Assembly: GCF_008831285.2 (NCBI RefSeq)
Contig: NC_045140.1
Span: 18,102,370 to 18,166,369 of the forward strand
Direction: 5' to 3'
DNA: 64,000 nt
Origin: Nymphaea colorata
Lineage: Eukaryota; Streptophyta; Magnoliopsida; Nymphaeales; Nymphaeaceae
This document shows, piece after piece, positions 50,501 through 62,518 of this stretch. Each line of letters starts with the position of its first letter. Within the stretch, counting starts at the first letter, position 1. A model generated the notes under the pieces. That model was given only the letters and a program-made list of their open reading frames with translations, did no database searches and had not been told where the DNA came from. Both the position numbers and the translations under genes were made by a program.

Positions 50501-52301
50501 TTATAAGAACCAGTAGGTTTAAGGAGATAACCATCTTTGCAAAGTTCCCAAAGTTAGATGTTCATCTCAACTCCCAACTGAATACATGTTTGATAATTTT
50601 GAATTATTTATCAAGCAAGTTCTAGAAAAGTGGTCAACTGCTAATAATAAGAATATATGAAGATCCAATGCCATTATACTAAAAATGATAGAATGGTTAT
50701 CAATCACTTAACTGCATGTGCATTCCATGTATGAAACCTATTTTTTGATCCGTCAGATTTTATATGCAGACAATCCACATTTAACAGAAAAAGGGGACAT
50801 AGTTTATCTAAATAAAACACACCATAAAGCCAGGAAAAAAAAACAGAAATTTATATTGCCACAAGTTGACCTTTAATCCTGGAACATAGTCCCCACGCTT
50901 GTAGTAAGCTGGACTTTTTGCTGCCCTCCATTCTGCAGTTCCCATCCCATCTGCATCCAAAGAAAATCAACAATAAGAACAACTTCAAAAGCAGAGTTTA
51001 AGTAGTTCTCCTATATTTCCACAAGACAGAGTACTTAACACTTGAATCACGCAAAAAAAAATAATCCCCCAAACTCCTAGGAGACAAATCGAGGGTCTCC
51101 CGACATCAGTGTCCCCACAATGATCGAAATTAACCTCTAATCCCTAAGAACTTGAACAAATACAAGTAACTAAAGAAAAGAGCTTTTCAAGATTCTAGCT
51201 ACTTCCAGTCAGATGGGAAATTGGAAGGCCTAGTTCAAGTTACAGAACTAACCATCATCATGAACAGCTGACCAAAATTGATCTAAAATTTTATACAACA
51301 GTTCAAACCATTTTCTGGAAGGATAATGAGTAAATAAGCGCAATTCACAATTAATTCAACAAATAGCAATCTTAAAAGCCTCATCCACCATTAGAATCCA
51401 GCATTTTAATTATCATAAAAAGAACATCCTGCAGTATGTCTTCAACGCTATCAATGGTTAAGCAGACGCAGAGTTAAAAACAATCAACCAACAACTAATT
51501 GACGCCAAATCATACACAATTCAAGAACCCAGAATGCAAATGCTGGGAAAAAAAGAAACTGAAAACGGAAGGAACCAGGGGAAACTGAGAGAAATTCTTA
51601 CAATGGTTGTTCTCGCACACGAGGATCGCGGGCAAGTCCCATAGGGCAGAGATGTTGAGGGCCTCGAACAGCTGTCCCTGGTTCGCCGCCCCGTCTCCGT
51701 ACAGCGCGAACGAGACAGCTTCATCTTTTACGTACTTCTGAGCGAAGGCGAGGCCGCAGCCAAGAGGCACCTGGGCTCCGACGATGCCGTGTCCGCCAAA
51801 AAACCCGTTCTCTTTCTTGTAGAAGTGCATCGATCCGCCCTTCCCTTTCGAGCATCCGGCAACGCGACCCATGAGTTCGGCGAACGCCTCGACGAGCGTT
51901 CCGCCCCGGGCGAGGTAGATGCAGTGGTCACGATAGGCCGTGATGATGCAGTCCCTGCGGGTCGTCGCCGCCTCCATCCCGACAGCGACGGCCTCCTGCC
52001 CGTCGTACAGATGGCAAAACCCTCGGATCAGCTTAGCCTTGTAGAGCGAATCAGCGGCTATCTCCATCCTTCTCATCAGCGCCATATCTCGGAAGAAGCC
52101 AAAGAGCTCCTTCGGCGTCGTCTCCACCGATCGCGAGGGTGGCTCGATCTTGTGGCCCGTGAAGGGAACGCTCGTCTCGATCGTGAGCGTCGTCGAGTCA
52201 TCTGTAGATAGACGCCGGAGCTGGCGGAGGAGTGGGGTAGCGACGGTGGCCGCGGTGGGGAGGTGGAGGAGTCGAGAGCGGGCGCGAACTAGGGAGTTCA
52301 T
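44586..52301 (-). CDS. Pyruvate dehydrogenase E1 component subunit alpha, mitochondrial, eight exons
   Basis: Exons on the minus strand are 52301-51602, 50950-50871, 46175-46098, 45359-45264, 45174-45103, 44943-44890, 44773-44708 and 44630-44586. All have GT-AG borders and compatible phases, totalling 396 residues, the normal plant length. The Arg-rich N-terminus (to about LRRLSTDD, residue 35) is a mitochondrial presequence. The thiamine-diphosphate motif runs from GDG (202-204) to ENN (230-232). [10 protein letters not shown] precedes it, and the phosphorylation loop [17 protein letters not shown] is in exon 4. The C-terminus reads [10 protein letters not shown]. The protein pairs with E1-beta to decarboxylate pyruvate in the mitochondrial PDH complex, and serine phosphorylation in the loop inactivates it. 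The plastid isoform is excluded by sequence and presequence. Exon 1 is GC-rich; intron 2 is 4.7 kb. Confidence 0.95.
46176..50870 (-). other. Large intron 2 of the PDH E1-alpha gene
   Basis: 4,695 bases between well-defined donor and acceptor sites. AT-rich, with no transposon protein, LTR pair or embedded gene recognised. It holds the tandem duplication at 50074-50215 and small repeats such as two CTTACCATTTTTTTCT copies near 47174-47205 and paired TACTGTCTCA motifs near 48300-48345. Confidence 0.7.
50074..50215. repeat. Near-perfect tandem duplication within PDH intron 2
   Basis: Copies at 50074-50139 and 50152-50215, both running from GATGTGAAGAA to AGTCAACCATAGGGCC with a 12-base spacer and a handful of differences. 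It lies close to the 5' end of intron 2. Confidence 0.85.
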
Positions 52302-55300
52302 GATTTAGGGTGAGAATTCTTCTTAGTTTTCTTAACAAAATCCTGTTTTGAGTGTCTTACGCGTCGAGCTCTCGGCAGGAATTGCAGAGAGCGAGCGCTG
52401 GAGATGGAAGGAGATGTCCCCCGAATCGAGGAGGCACGAACGAAGGGTTGCAGGGGATAAAGGAAAGGAAGACGATGACGAAATAAAAAAATTCTCTTGC
52501 CAAAAGCATGCCACATAAAGTATCTAAAAGTTAAGCCCCAAGAAAGTGAACACGTTCTTCGATGTTAGGATGAACGCAACTTCACATCGAGGGGGGCGAC
52601 ACACTACACGTGACATGAAGATAAGAAGGGTGCTTAATCCTTACGTTCTCTGAAATTTACCTATTTCCTTGCTGTTCATCTGTGGTAGGTGGGGATTTTT
52701 CAACCGGGCCAGCTAACTGCTCGGGTACCTGTCCGGATCCGAGACATGGCTCAGCAGAAAAAGCGAGGAGCCAAGATCCAGAATGAAGAAAGAAACTGGG
52801 GACCCACAAAATCTCTCACTTTTAATAAGCTTCATGTAGAAATTAAAATCTGAAGTTATTGCCAATAAAAGCATGATAACAAGGAGATGATCTTAGTGAT
52901 AAAGCTTTATTAAGATGATATATTGCAAAGCAAAGTATTTTCTTTAGTCCCATCAAATATAGTTCTGATATTGCAGTTAGATTGACCGTGAGCAAATTTG
53001 CGGCACGGAGAAAGGAAAAGTGAGAGATGACCCGATATTGTTTGTCCACTTTCGGTTTAGGCTTTCCATAAGCTTAGACATCTATGATTTGGTTTCATTT
53101 TGGACAGCACCAATGTGGTTGAACCCATCCGTCCTAGAGTTAGGTGCGAAGCATGTGGATCCAAGTGGGTAGGTCTGTACGTTCCAAATAATCCACTAAA
53201 TGTGGATCTGGATTCAGGTCGAACTGAATTTTGAAAACCAAATCAATATCCGATCCTGCTTGGCAGGATCCAAGATTTTTGGCTGCAGTCCTCATATACG
53301 TCAACGTACGATGGAGAAGAATCAGAGATGTAGTAAGGATTCGCAAAATACATTCAGGAAGACAAAATGAGTGTACCCTAAGACACTTACAGTGAGGAAC
53401 ACACAAAATTTACGGCCTCCCACTTGGGGATGCTATTGTACAGCTCCACGCATCGGAAAGATGAGCTGAGGAATGTTGTCATCCGAAAAAGAGAGAAACT
53501 GTGCCCTGTCAAGGATATTTGGGAAGTGCGAGAGAGAGGCGTTTCGACCCTCAAGAGCTCTACGACATTGCCTGCTTCACCTCTTATTGTTGGAGACGAC
53601 ACCAATGCGGACGTTTGAAACATGTATGTTAGAGAGACAGTGCGGTAGTGCAACCATCTCAGGAAGGAGAAGGTCATCCGCATTAAGGTTGTAAATAGCC
53701 TGTTCTGGATCATTCCTGCCTTTACTGATCATGGCACCCGTAATCTTCTTGGAGTCTATGGAAAGCGTGAGGGTGTGAATGAGAACGTCAAACCTGTCAC
53801 TTGAAGGCCATGGTCCACAGTGAAGATCAAAATTAGTCCAGTATTCAATATCCCTAGAAGAAGCTTTCCAATCGATGGAAAGGATCTGCTCAACACAGGA
53901 AGACCAAACCATTTTGCTGAATTGCCCAATGGAAAAGGACTGATCTGCATGGAAAGCCTCATTTCAGGAGGGAGATCTTCAAGGAATGAGAAAAGAACGA
54001 TGGGTTCCTCCTCTGACTCAAATCTCTGAGCCTGGCACCTCAGTCTCTGTTTCGGTGACTTTTCTGAGCTCTGCTTTGTAGTTGCAGCAGTAAGATTTCA
54101 TCTTCTTCGCAATTTGACACATATGATTTGCATTAACGAACCCATATATGTCTTACATGTTGGCCATTGATTAGCATTAATGAAGAAACTGTTGAACATG
54201 AATCAGAAGGTGCGTATGTTGCTGAAAACCGAGCTTGTTGTCTAGAAGCGTGTCTAGAAAGGTTGCTGAGGCAAGCCATGGTAAGGCACCAGCCGCACGA
54301 TTAAACTGTGAAAATATGAGGCCCTTTGATGAATTTTTCAAATAAGATGACATTATTTCACTTGGACATGAAGATGGCATTTTTCACATTGTTGCTTGTG
54401 TGAATATCCAACTCACCAACAATTTGACCAGAACAGCTTTGCCTAACTTTATCAGCGGAACTGGTTAAAGTGACAGTTACAAGAGCATGGTGGCTCTCCG
54501 ACCTTGAAATCAAGGTTTCACTTTGAACGAGAGATGCATTATTTTAGAGTAGACGGAAGAAAAAATTACGCATTGGGGAAAGACAATGACAAGGCTTTTA
54601 ACAGTCTCGAGATAGGGCATCGGGCATTGTATTGTGATGACAAGAACAACTTCCATATTTTTGTCTTTACCGATCCGCAACTCGTTCTTCTAAATAGATC
54701 TATCCACTGTCTGTCATTGACATGAAGTAAATCATGCCCCATGCTTTTGAGTAGAGCGCTGGCTCGTTCAAACTCAAGTCGAGCTACGTTCTGACTGTAT
54801 CATTTCCATGAAAAGCGACTGGCAAGGGATTTCTCCTGCCTCCAACAGCATGTCAAAACGGATTTTCCAATAAATGCCACTGCATATACCACAAGTAACA
54901 AATATGATAACGGAATAAGTTGCAGAAAATACATGTAATTTATCATCATTTCAGTTTCCAATTATTTGATGTACATCACCAAGGATTAACGAAGAATAAA
55001 AAAACATGACAAAGCCATCTACCAGTTTTTCCCCTTTTTCCTCTGTGTGTGAGCGTGTGACTATGCATAAGGGCATGCAATTCAGTAGCCAGAGTCTACT
55101 GGGGACAGCGGCATTTTTACCAAGTGCCTATAACAAAGGTCTAAGAGAGCATCCCTGAAGCAAAATTGAGAGGTTTCGAAAGTCTTTGGTCATGTGCATG
55201 CACCTATGGGTGCATACTGCACAATCAGAAGCATAAGGAGCAGTTGAAAGTTTCATGTTCTGTTTCAGCACAAAATCCAGTGTTTTGTATGTGATAAAGT

Positions 55301-57069
55301 GCTCAAATAAAGGAGAAAACACCATAACGTCCTCGCTGGAATTAAATATACTTGGAACTGGAAACCCAGTTTAAGGGAAGAATACAACCGGTAAGCACTC
55401 TAAAAATTTTATCTAAGAAAAGCTTCATCGATGGTGAGGATATGCTAAAAATCTCAAACAACTAAGAGACCTACACACTATCTGAGGACACTGCTTCCAA
55501 GGAGAAGATTCGTCATGCATAAATTCAATGTCATTTTCCACTATCTTTTCTCATCTAAAGTTCTAAACCCAAGCAAAGGAACTCCTAAGAGAAATTGCCA
55601 AAGTACTTCACCTTCCAGCTCTGGATGCCTCCACAAGCATATGTGCATGTTTTTGCTGATCTAATGGGAAGCCATAGAGTATCAGCTCCTTATACACATA
55701 TACAAAATATTCCCATTGATATGCAGCAGCAGAAGGCTCTAACATAGAACTGTACGAGTGTGAATCAGGACAAACAGTAGCAGAATCACCAAGGATGCAG
55801 GAGAACAGGCAGTAAGCATTTTAGTTCATTCAAATAGACCTTTAGCTTCAGCAAACATATTAAGCATGACCGTTATGACTCCTATACTTGGAGAAACAAA
55901 AGTCTGGATGTGATCAAAGATAGATATGCATTTGTTGAACCGATCATGCCAGTAATGCTTTCTCGAATGACCTATGAGAATGAACCTTTTTCAGCTTGTC
56001 AATCTGGAAGTATGTCAAAAGTGAAAACATCAAAACCAAGACCTCAAATAAATTATTTAAGTCATGCAATGCTGAAGAACCTAAGCTTCATTGAAATAAA
56101 AAAACATTAGAAGCTGCAGAAGAGAGCTTTTTCATACTACGACAGAAGAGAAGGGGAGAGAAAGTGGGAGGCCGCTGATCAAACAGCACAAAACCTCTGT
56201 GTTCTGTGAGAGAAGAGATGCCTCCTGCGAAGATGGAAGGCTGTCATGACAAGCTGCGAGACAAGTGTGAAGCCATCATCACCTGTGCAGGATGATCGAA
56301 GCCTTCACCTATGGGATAGGAGTGAAGGTCTGGCGTGAAGGCAGGAGGTGATGCTCTAAGGGGCAAAGTCAGAACCCCAGCAGGAAACTATTTTCCGGAA
56401 TCCTTATTCCAGAATCATTCCACAATTCCATAATAATAATTCTGTGCATGATAGGTAAGGTGCATTTTTTTAATTTTTTGAAAAAATTACCAGAGTAGCA
56501 GTGTTTTTCTCACCCATTAAATGGCCAATAGGGTCCATTTTATGGCCTGGAATTACTTTTAAAATTAATCCACCAAATTACTCTATGTGAGGACGAGCTA
56601 GAACAATTATTCCAGTTTCCAGGTGAGTGATGTGTTTGATGGCCTGGGCCCTGGACTAACAATCTCATAAAAAGCATTCTGCTGCTTGATTATTACAAAG
56701 CAAAAATTCTGGAACAATTTAGTTTACCATTGGGCTGCTGTAGTTATAGTTGAAAAAAAGAACTGTTACAGCAAGAAGCACCCATATGCAAAAGTAACAG
56801 GAATAGAAAAAATCATGTTACAAATGATATATTGGAGACATACAATTAATCTCATCTCCTCCAGCCAGAAGCAATACTCATGGTGATGCTATTTCTTAGT
56901 CCCATCCAGCATCTTACCATCCAATCCAGGACCAGGTATGCATGTAATACCCATGAAGCGCTTCATATCTTGGTAAAAAAGATAGCTCACCAGCTACTCT
57001 TCATCTGAGGAACTGCCAGAGTCAAACAATTGTGCTCTTGGAATTTTCTTTTTCATCAGAGATCCAGTT
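52302..57069. other. Intergenic region upstream of the PDH E1-alpha gene
   Basis: The first ~200 bases should contain the PDH 5' leader and promoter on the minus strand; no clear TATA box was found. The rest is AT-rich with short ORFs. A minus-strand open region at 53577-53912 is listed separately. Bases 53190-53280 carry the GGATCTGGATT-rich words seen elsewhere in the window. Confidence 0.5.
53577..53912 (-). other. Unidentified open reading frame, possible gene remnant
   Basis: A 111-aa frame starting MVWSSCVEQILSIDWKASSR, with adjacent minus-strand frames open on either side (53387-53713 and 53756-53962) in other phases. Stacked frames of this kind often mark a decayed coding region with frameshifts, but I cannot recognise a parent family. 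It may equally be chance. Confidence 0.2.
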
Positions 57070-57074
57070 CCAAC

Positions 57075-57432
57075 TGTTAAAATATAAATCTTTCACCAGC
57101 ACGTTGAAGAGGAGTCTCTTAGGATTCCACCTCCTTGTAGAATGTGTTAAAATATTTAATGTCTTTGTAACATGTGAAGAGTCTCCTAGGATTCTATGTT
57201 ATAGTTAATATCCTTGTTATATGGGAAGTCTCCTAGGATTCTATGTTGTAGTTAATATCCTTGTAATATGTGAAGTCTCTTAGGTTTCTATGATGTAATT
57301 AATGTCCTTGGAGCTTGTGAAATCTCCTAGGATTCTACGATTGGAGACTCTTAGAATTCTGAAAATGAAATTATAAATAGAGGCCGTGCAAACCATTTTG
57401 GCTACGGCTTCTTCTCCTCAGTTTCTTCTTGT

Positions 57433-57476
<44 letters not shown>

Positions 57477-57528
57477 CCTGCGTGAGTGCTGTTTTCGGGT
57501 TACAGATATTGGTGCTACATTTCTATCA
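57075..57528 (+). repeat. 5' LTR of the copia element
   Basis: 454 bp, TGTTAAAATATAAATC to CTACATTTCTATCA. It contains several imperfect internal repeats of GTCTCCTAGGATTCTATG and a CT run near its right end. Confidence 0.97.
57372..57379 (+). promoter_or_regulatory. TATA box in the 5' LTR
   Basis: TATAAATA in the context AAATTATAAATAGAGGCC, as expected at the U3/R junction. Transcription would start about 30 bases further on, leaving R-U5 with the CT run. Confidence 0.7.
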
Positions 57529-57540
57529 TGGTATCAGAGC
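57529..57540 (+). promoter_or_regulatory. Primer binding site (initiator-Met tRNA)
   Basis: TGGTATCAGAGC immediately after the LTR, complementary to the 3' end of plant initiator methionine tRNA, the usual primer of copia elements. Confidence 0.93.
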
Positions 57541-57748
57541 GCCAGGTTACGTTATCTCTACCAAACGAAATGCCCAAACAGGTCTGATCTGGTTAGAACT
57601 CTTTTCTCATCTTGTCTCTATCCTGAATTTACTTTTCTCTTGCGCAATTCTTGTTCCTTTTTCTTCTTGCTTACCAAGGACACATCTTGTTATATCGTGT
57701 CTTCTTTCCCTCTCATCTTCTACCTATATACCATTCCTTTCTGCTGTC

Positions 57749-60700
57749 ATGGAAAACCTTTCGCATTCTGGCATGTCCTCAAGTTTTCTTCCTCACCTTA
57801 TTACCGAAAAACTCAACCATGAGAATTATCTGATCTGGAAAAGGCAAATCATGCCTTTCATAAGAAGTCAAGGCCTCTTTGGACATCTCGATGGTTCAAC
57901 AAAGGCTCCACCAATATCCGTCTTACAGGAAATAAAAAATGAGGCAGGAGAAGTTATTGCTGTTCATGAAGACAACAATCCTGAACATGCTATGTGGATG
58001 AGACGTGATCAAAGTCTGGTTGCGTATATTTTGTCCACTTTATCTCAACAAGTGTTACTTTCAGTTTCTGATGATTGTACTGCAGAAGAATTATGGGAAA
58101 CCCTTGCTGATACCTTTTCCCAAATATCAGAAGCTCGAATTATGTACTTAAAGAAAGAATTTCAGAATTTGAGCAAAGGTTCAACGTCTATCATGGATTA
58201 TTTGGGGCGTATTAAGGCCGTCGCAGACCAACTTGCTGCCTCAGGGAATAACATTTCTGATAAGGAAAAGGTGCAGCAAACCTTGAATGGACTTAGGCAT
58301 GATTATCATGCTTTTATTACAGCTTTTGAGGTCCTTCCTGTTCTGCCTTCCTTCAACGAACTACAAGGTAAACTTCTCCAACATGAAATGAATATGAAAA
58401 GAGTCATTGAAAGGACTGATCAAGGGAACTCCCAAAATGTGTTGGCTATGAATGTAAAGTTTGGTAAGAGCCATGGGAACTCCAACCATAGTGGTCGTGG
58501 CATTCTACCAACACCACATAACCAAGGTATGTCTCCTTTGGATACTTCAAGAAAAATACCAATTTGTTTTCAGTGCAACAAGAAAGGACACATGAAGGCA
58601 CAATGTTGGTTTAATCCTCAAAATAAAAACAAAGGGGTAAGACATGATTATAAACAAGGAGGACAAAGTTCTAAATCCACCGCTGAAGATATGCAACAGC
58701 TATTGATGGCCGCATTCTCAAAGATGACTATAAAGCAAAATGAGCAGGGAGAATGGTTCTTGGATTCAGGTGCAGCTACCCATGTGACAGGAAATGCAGG
58801 TAAATTGACTAACTTATCCCCTCATTACGGTAGAAGTTGCATTATAACAGGTGATGGAAAATCTCATCCTATTACACATATTGGAAATGCACATATTCCA
58901 TTGTCATCCTCGTCTCTATCACTGTCTAATGTTGTTCTTGCTCCCAATATCAAAAAGAACATCATATCCATTTCTAAACTCATTGATGATACAAGCTCTT
59001 CTGTTGAATTCACACCTTCTTCTGTCTATGTCAAGGACCTCCAAACAAAGAAAATGTTCGCTAGAGGGGAGCGTCAAGGGAATATGTACGTCCTCAAGGA
59101 ATGTCTACCCAAGGATTCATCCACTTTTGATATAGGATTGAAGACATTTTCTCTTTCTCATAATGCGTCATCAGTGCCAAGGTCTTGCCATTTTCAATCA
59201 AAAGTAAGGGGCCCTAACCAATTTTTGGAGTCTGATTTGTGGCATAGTCGGCTAGGACACTGTGGTCGACATTTCATTGAAAAACTTGTCACAGATAGTC
59301 TCATTCCAAGATCAAGTTTACCTCTTACTTCAAGTGTCAAAAAATGTTCAAGTTGTGGACTTTGTAAGAGTCATGTTTTACCTTTCCATAATATAAATCA
59401 AAGGGCTTCCAAACCTTTTGAAACTATTTTTTCTGATGTATGGGGGCCAGCCCCTATTGATTCCATGTCTGGGTCAAGATATTATGTCTTATTCATTGAC
59501 TCTTACTCACGTTTCACCTGGATTTACTTCATGAAACACAAATCAGAAGTACCTCACATATTTCGAAACTTCTATGCCATGATTCAAACTAAATTTTCAT
59601 CCAATGTGGTGCATTTTCAATGTGATGGAGGGGGAGAATATTCCTCGCTTGATTTTATTGAATTTCTACGTGAAAAAGGGATAACTAGACAAATTTCCTG
59701 CCCTTACACACCACAACAAAATGGTGTAGTTGAGCGGAAACATCGACATATAGTTGAAAGCGCCATGAGCATGATGCATGATACTAATGTGCCCATTTCC
59801 TTGTGGACTGAAGCCTTCCATACTGCTGTATACATAATAAATTGTTTGCCTATGACACTCTTGATGTCTAAATCGCCATATTTTACACTCTTAGGCAAAC
59901 AACCTGATTACAAGAACTTGAAGGTTTTTGGTTGTGTATGCTATGTTCACGTTGATGCTGCCTTGAGGAACAAGTTTCAAGACAAAGCTATTCAATGTAG
60001 ATTCGTTGGATATGCTGATGAATATAAAGGTTTTCGATGCTATGATCCAACAACTAAACGTATCAAAACTTCAAGAAATGTCATTTTTGATGAACATAGT
60101 TTTGATAATACAAATGAAATGCCTATGACCATTGAATCTTATGATCCCTGGACCAGTACACAGTTATTCAATGCAGATCCTGTTATAGAAAATGATGTGC
60201 CTCAAAGTGAAGATTCAGAGAGAGCAATACAACCGTCGGATATGGCTCAAAGTGAAAATCAAGAAGATCCAACACAGTCATTAAGTCATCACGAAAACAA
60301 TAATGAACAGAGCAACGATGCACATCGGTATTCGGGTCTTATCTACAGTCGACGACTAAGGGACAGAGATGCTCACAGTGAAGAAGACAACATGCCCCAC
60401 CTTAGAAGATCCCAACGCATTCGTCATCCCATTCACAGGTGGGTTAGCTATGATTCTTTATCACTTGATTTTCAGTTATTCATGGCAAAAGTTGGCAAGG
60501 AGGAAGAACCTACTTCATTTGATGAAGCATCAAAATCACATCATTGGAGAAAGGCTATGAAAGAAAAAATGGATGCCTTGCATGAATGTGGAACATGGGA
60601 GATCGTTTCGAGGCCACACGAAAAGAACGTAGTGGGCTCCAAATGGGTATACAAAATTAAATACAAACCTGACGGCAGCATAGAAAGACACAAAGCAAGG

Positions 60701-62065
60701 TTAGTAGCAAAAGGGTTTACACAACAATATGGAGAAGATTATGATGAGACATTCAGCCCTGTGATCAAAATGGGAACAATTCGCGTGATTATATCATTGG
60801 CAGTTGAATATGGATGGAGACTACATCAAATGGACGTGAAGAATGCTTTTCTTCATGGTGATTTAAGGGAGGAAGTATATATGGAACAACCTCCAGGATA
60901 CACGAAAGGAGACTCTCATGCATGGGTTTGCAAACTAAGAAAATCTATTTATGGACTTAAACAGGCCTCACGTTCGTGGTTTGACAGTTTCTCTTGCAAG
61001 ATTCAAGAATGTGGTTTTCGGAGATGTCCTCTAGATCACTCTCTTTTCATTTATCGAAAGGAAAACATATTTACTTTACTTCTTATATATGTTGATGATA
61101 TTGTTATCACAGGCAATTCAGAAAAACACATAGAAGAAGCTAAAGTTTTGATGATGCAAAACTTCAAAATGAAAGAGCTTGGTGATTTACGATTCTTTCT
61201 TGGAGTGGAGATTGATAGGCACAATAATCGCCTCACATTGACACAACAGAAATACACGTTGGATTTGTTGAAAAAGTCAGGTATGTCTGATTGTAAGCCT
61301 GTTGGAACTCCTAGTGTTCTAAATCAAAGACTAAGTGCTCAAGATGGGGAGTTATATGAAGATCCTACGCAATATCGAAGTATTGTTGGGGCACTTCAAT
61401 ATCTTACATTTACTAGACCAGATATTATATATGATGTGAATCAAGTATCCCAATTTATGCATGCACCTAGAGATACTCACATGGATGCTGTCAAAAGAAT
61501 ATTAAGATATCTTAAAGGGACAGCAGGAGATGGCTTAGTTTATGGTAAGAGTGAAAATATAACTACTGGACATCAACTTATGACATTCACAGATGCAGAT
61601 TAGGCTGGAGATCCCGATCAAAGAAAGTCCATTTCTGGTTTTTGTATTTTCATTGGACGTAATCTTGTGTCTTGGAGTTGTCGAAAGCAAAAGGCAGTAG
61701 CAAGATCCAGCACTGAAGCTGAATACAGATGCATGGCTGCAGGTACTGCTGAAGTTACATGGGTTAGACATTTGCTAGAAGACATTGGAGAAAAGATTAA
61801 AACATCAATGTTAATGTGCGATAATCAAAGCGCTATTAACATTGCCTTTAATCCCGTACAACATGGTCGAACAAAGCACATTGAGATTGATCAACACTTT
61901 GTTAGACAAAAGGTGGAAGACAATGAAATTCAGCCTATTTATGTTCGTACAGATGAACAAGTTGCAGACTTATTTACAAAAGGATTAACAAAGGAACGAT
62001 TCTGGTTTCTAAAAGGCAAGTTGTACATGGTGCAAAACCATGCACAACTTGAGGGAGGGTGTTAA
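57749..62065 (+). CDS. Copia gag-pol polyprotein with one in-frame stop
   Basis: The first ATG after the PBS with gag-like sequence is at 57749 (MENLSHSGMSSSF); the frame is open further upstream but without an ATG in good context. The frame covers 1,438 sense or stop codons before the final TAA region at 62065, with one TAG at 61601-61603 (codon 1285). Landmarks by residue: gag core ~25-230; zinc knuckle CX2CX4HX4C at ~273-286; protease DSGA at 339-342; integrase catalytic Asp 563, Asp 626 and Glu 662 (D-D-35-E); reverse transcriptase with YVDD at 1114-1117; RNase H from ~1280, including SSTEAEYRCMA and the tail ADLFTKGL. The TAG falls at the start of RNase H, right after the catalytic-Asp region TDAD. 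Everything upstream is intact. If translated, the product would lack most of RNase H, so autonomous activity is doubtful. Confidence 0.95.
62050..62059 (+). promoter_or_regulatory. Polypurine tract of the copia element
   Basis: TGAGGGAGGG immediately before the TGTTAAAA start of the 3' LTR; primes plus-strand synthesis in reverse transcription. It overlaps the end of the gag-pol frame. Confidence 0.85.
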
Positions 62066-62417
62066 AATATAAATCCTTCACCAGCACGTTGAAGAGGAGT
62101 CTCTTAGGATTCCACCTCCTTGTAGAATGTGTTAAAATATTTAATGTCCTTGTAACATGTGAAGAGTCTCCTAGGATTCTATGTTATAGTTAATATCCTT
62201 GTTATATGGGAAGTCTCCTAGGATTCTATGTTGTAGTTAATATCCTTGTAATATATGAAGTCTCTTAGGTTTCTATGATGTAATTAATGTCCTTGGAGCT
62301 TGTGAAATCTCCTAGGATTCTACGATTGGAGACTCTTAGAATTCTGAAAATGAAATTATAAATAGAGGCCGTGCAAACCATTTTGGCTACGGCTTCTTCT
62401 CCTCAGTTTCTTCTTGT

Positions 62418-62461
<44 letters not shown>

Positions 62462-62513
62462 CCTGCGTGAGTGCTGTTTTCGGGTTACAGATATTGGTGC
62501 TACATTTCTATCA
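62060..62513 (+). repeat. 3' LTR of the copia element
   Basis: 454 bp, aligned without gaps to the 5' LTR. The three differences are near LTR positions 18 (T/C), 89 (T/C) and 194 (G/A). The CT run has the same length in both LTRs. Confidence 0.97.
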
Positions 62514-62518
62514 CCAAC

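Larger units (their letters stand above)
57075..62513 (+). mobile_element. Complete Ty1/copia LTR retrotransposon
   Basis: A 5,439-bp element with two 454-bp LTRs, TG...CA termini, and a perfect 5-bp target-site duplication CCAAC at 57070-57074 and 62514-62518. The primer binding site directly follows the 5' LTR and a polypurine tract directly precedes the 3' LTR. The domain order is gag, zinc knuckle, protease, integrase, reverse transcriptase, RNase H, which defines copia (integrase before RT). The LTRs differ at three positions, all transitions, so the insertion is recent. It lies intergenically, with its 3' LTR 705 bases beyond the stop of the convergent PPR gene. Confidence 0.98.

Noticed and set aside
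51521-52211. ORFs on both strands overlapping PDH exon 1
   Set aside because: The E1-alpha reading frame is unambiguous; the others are composition shadows.
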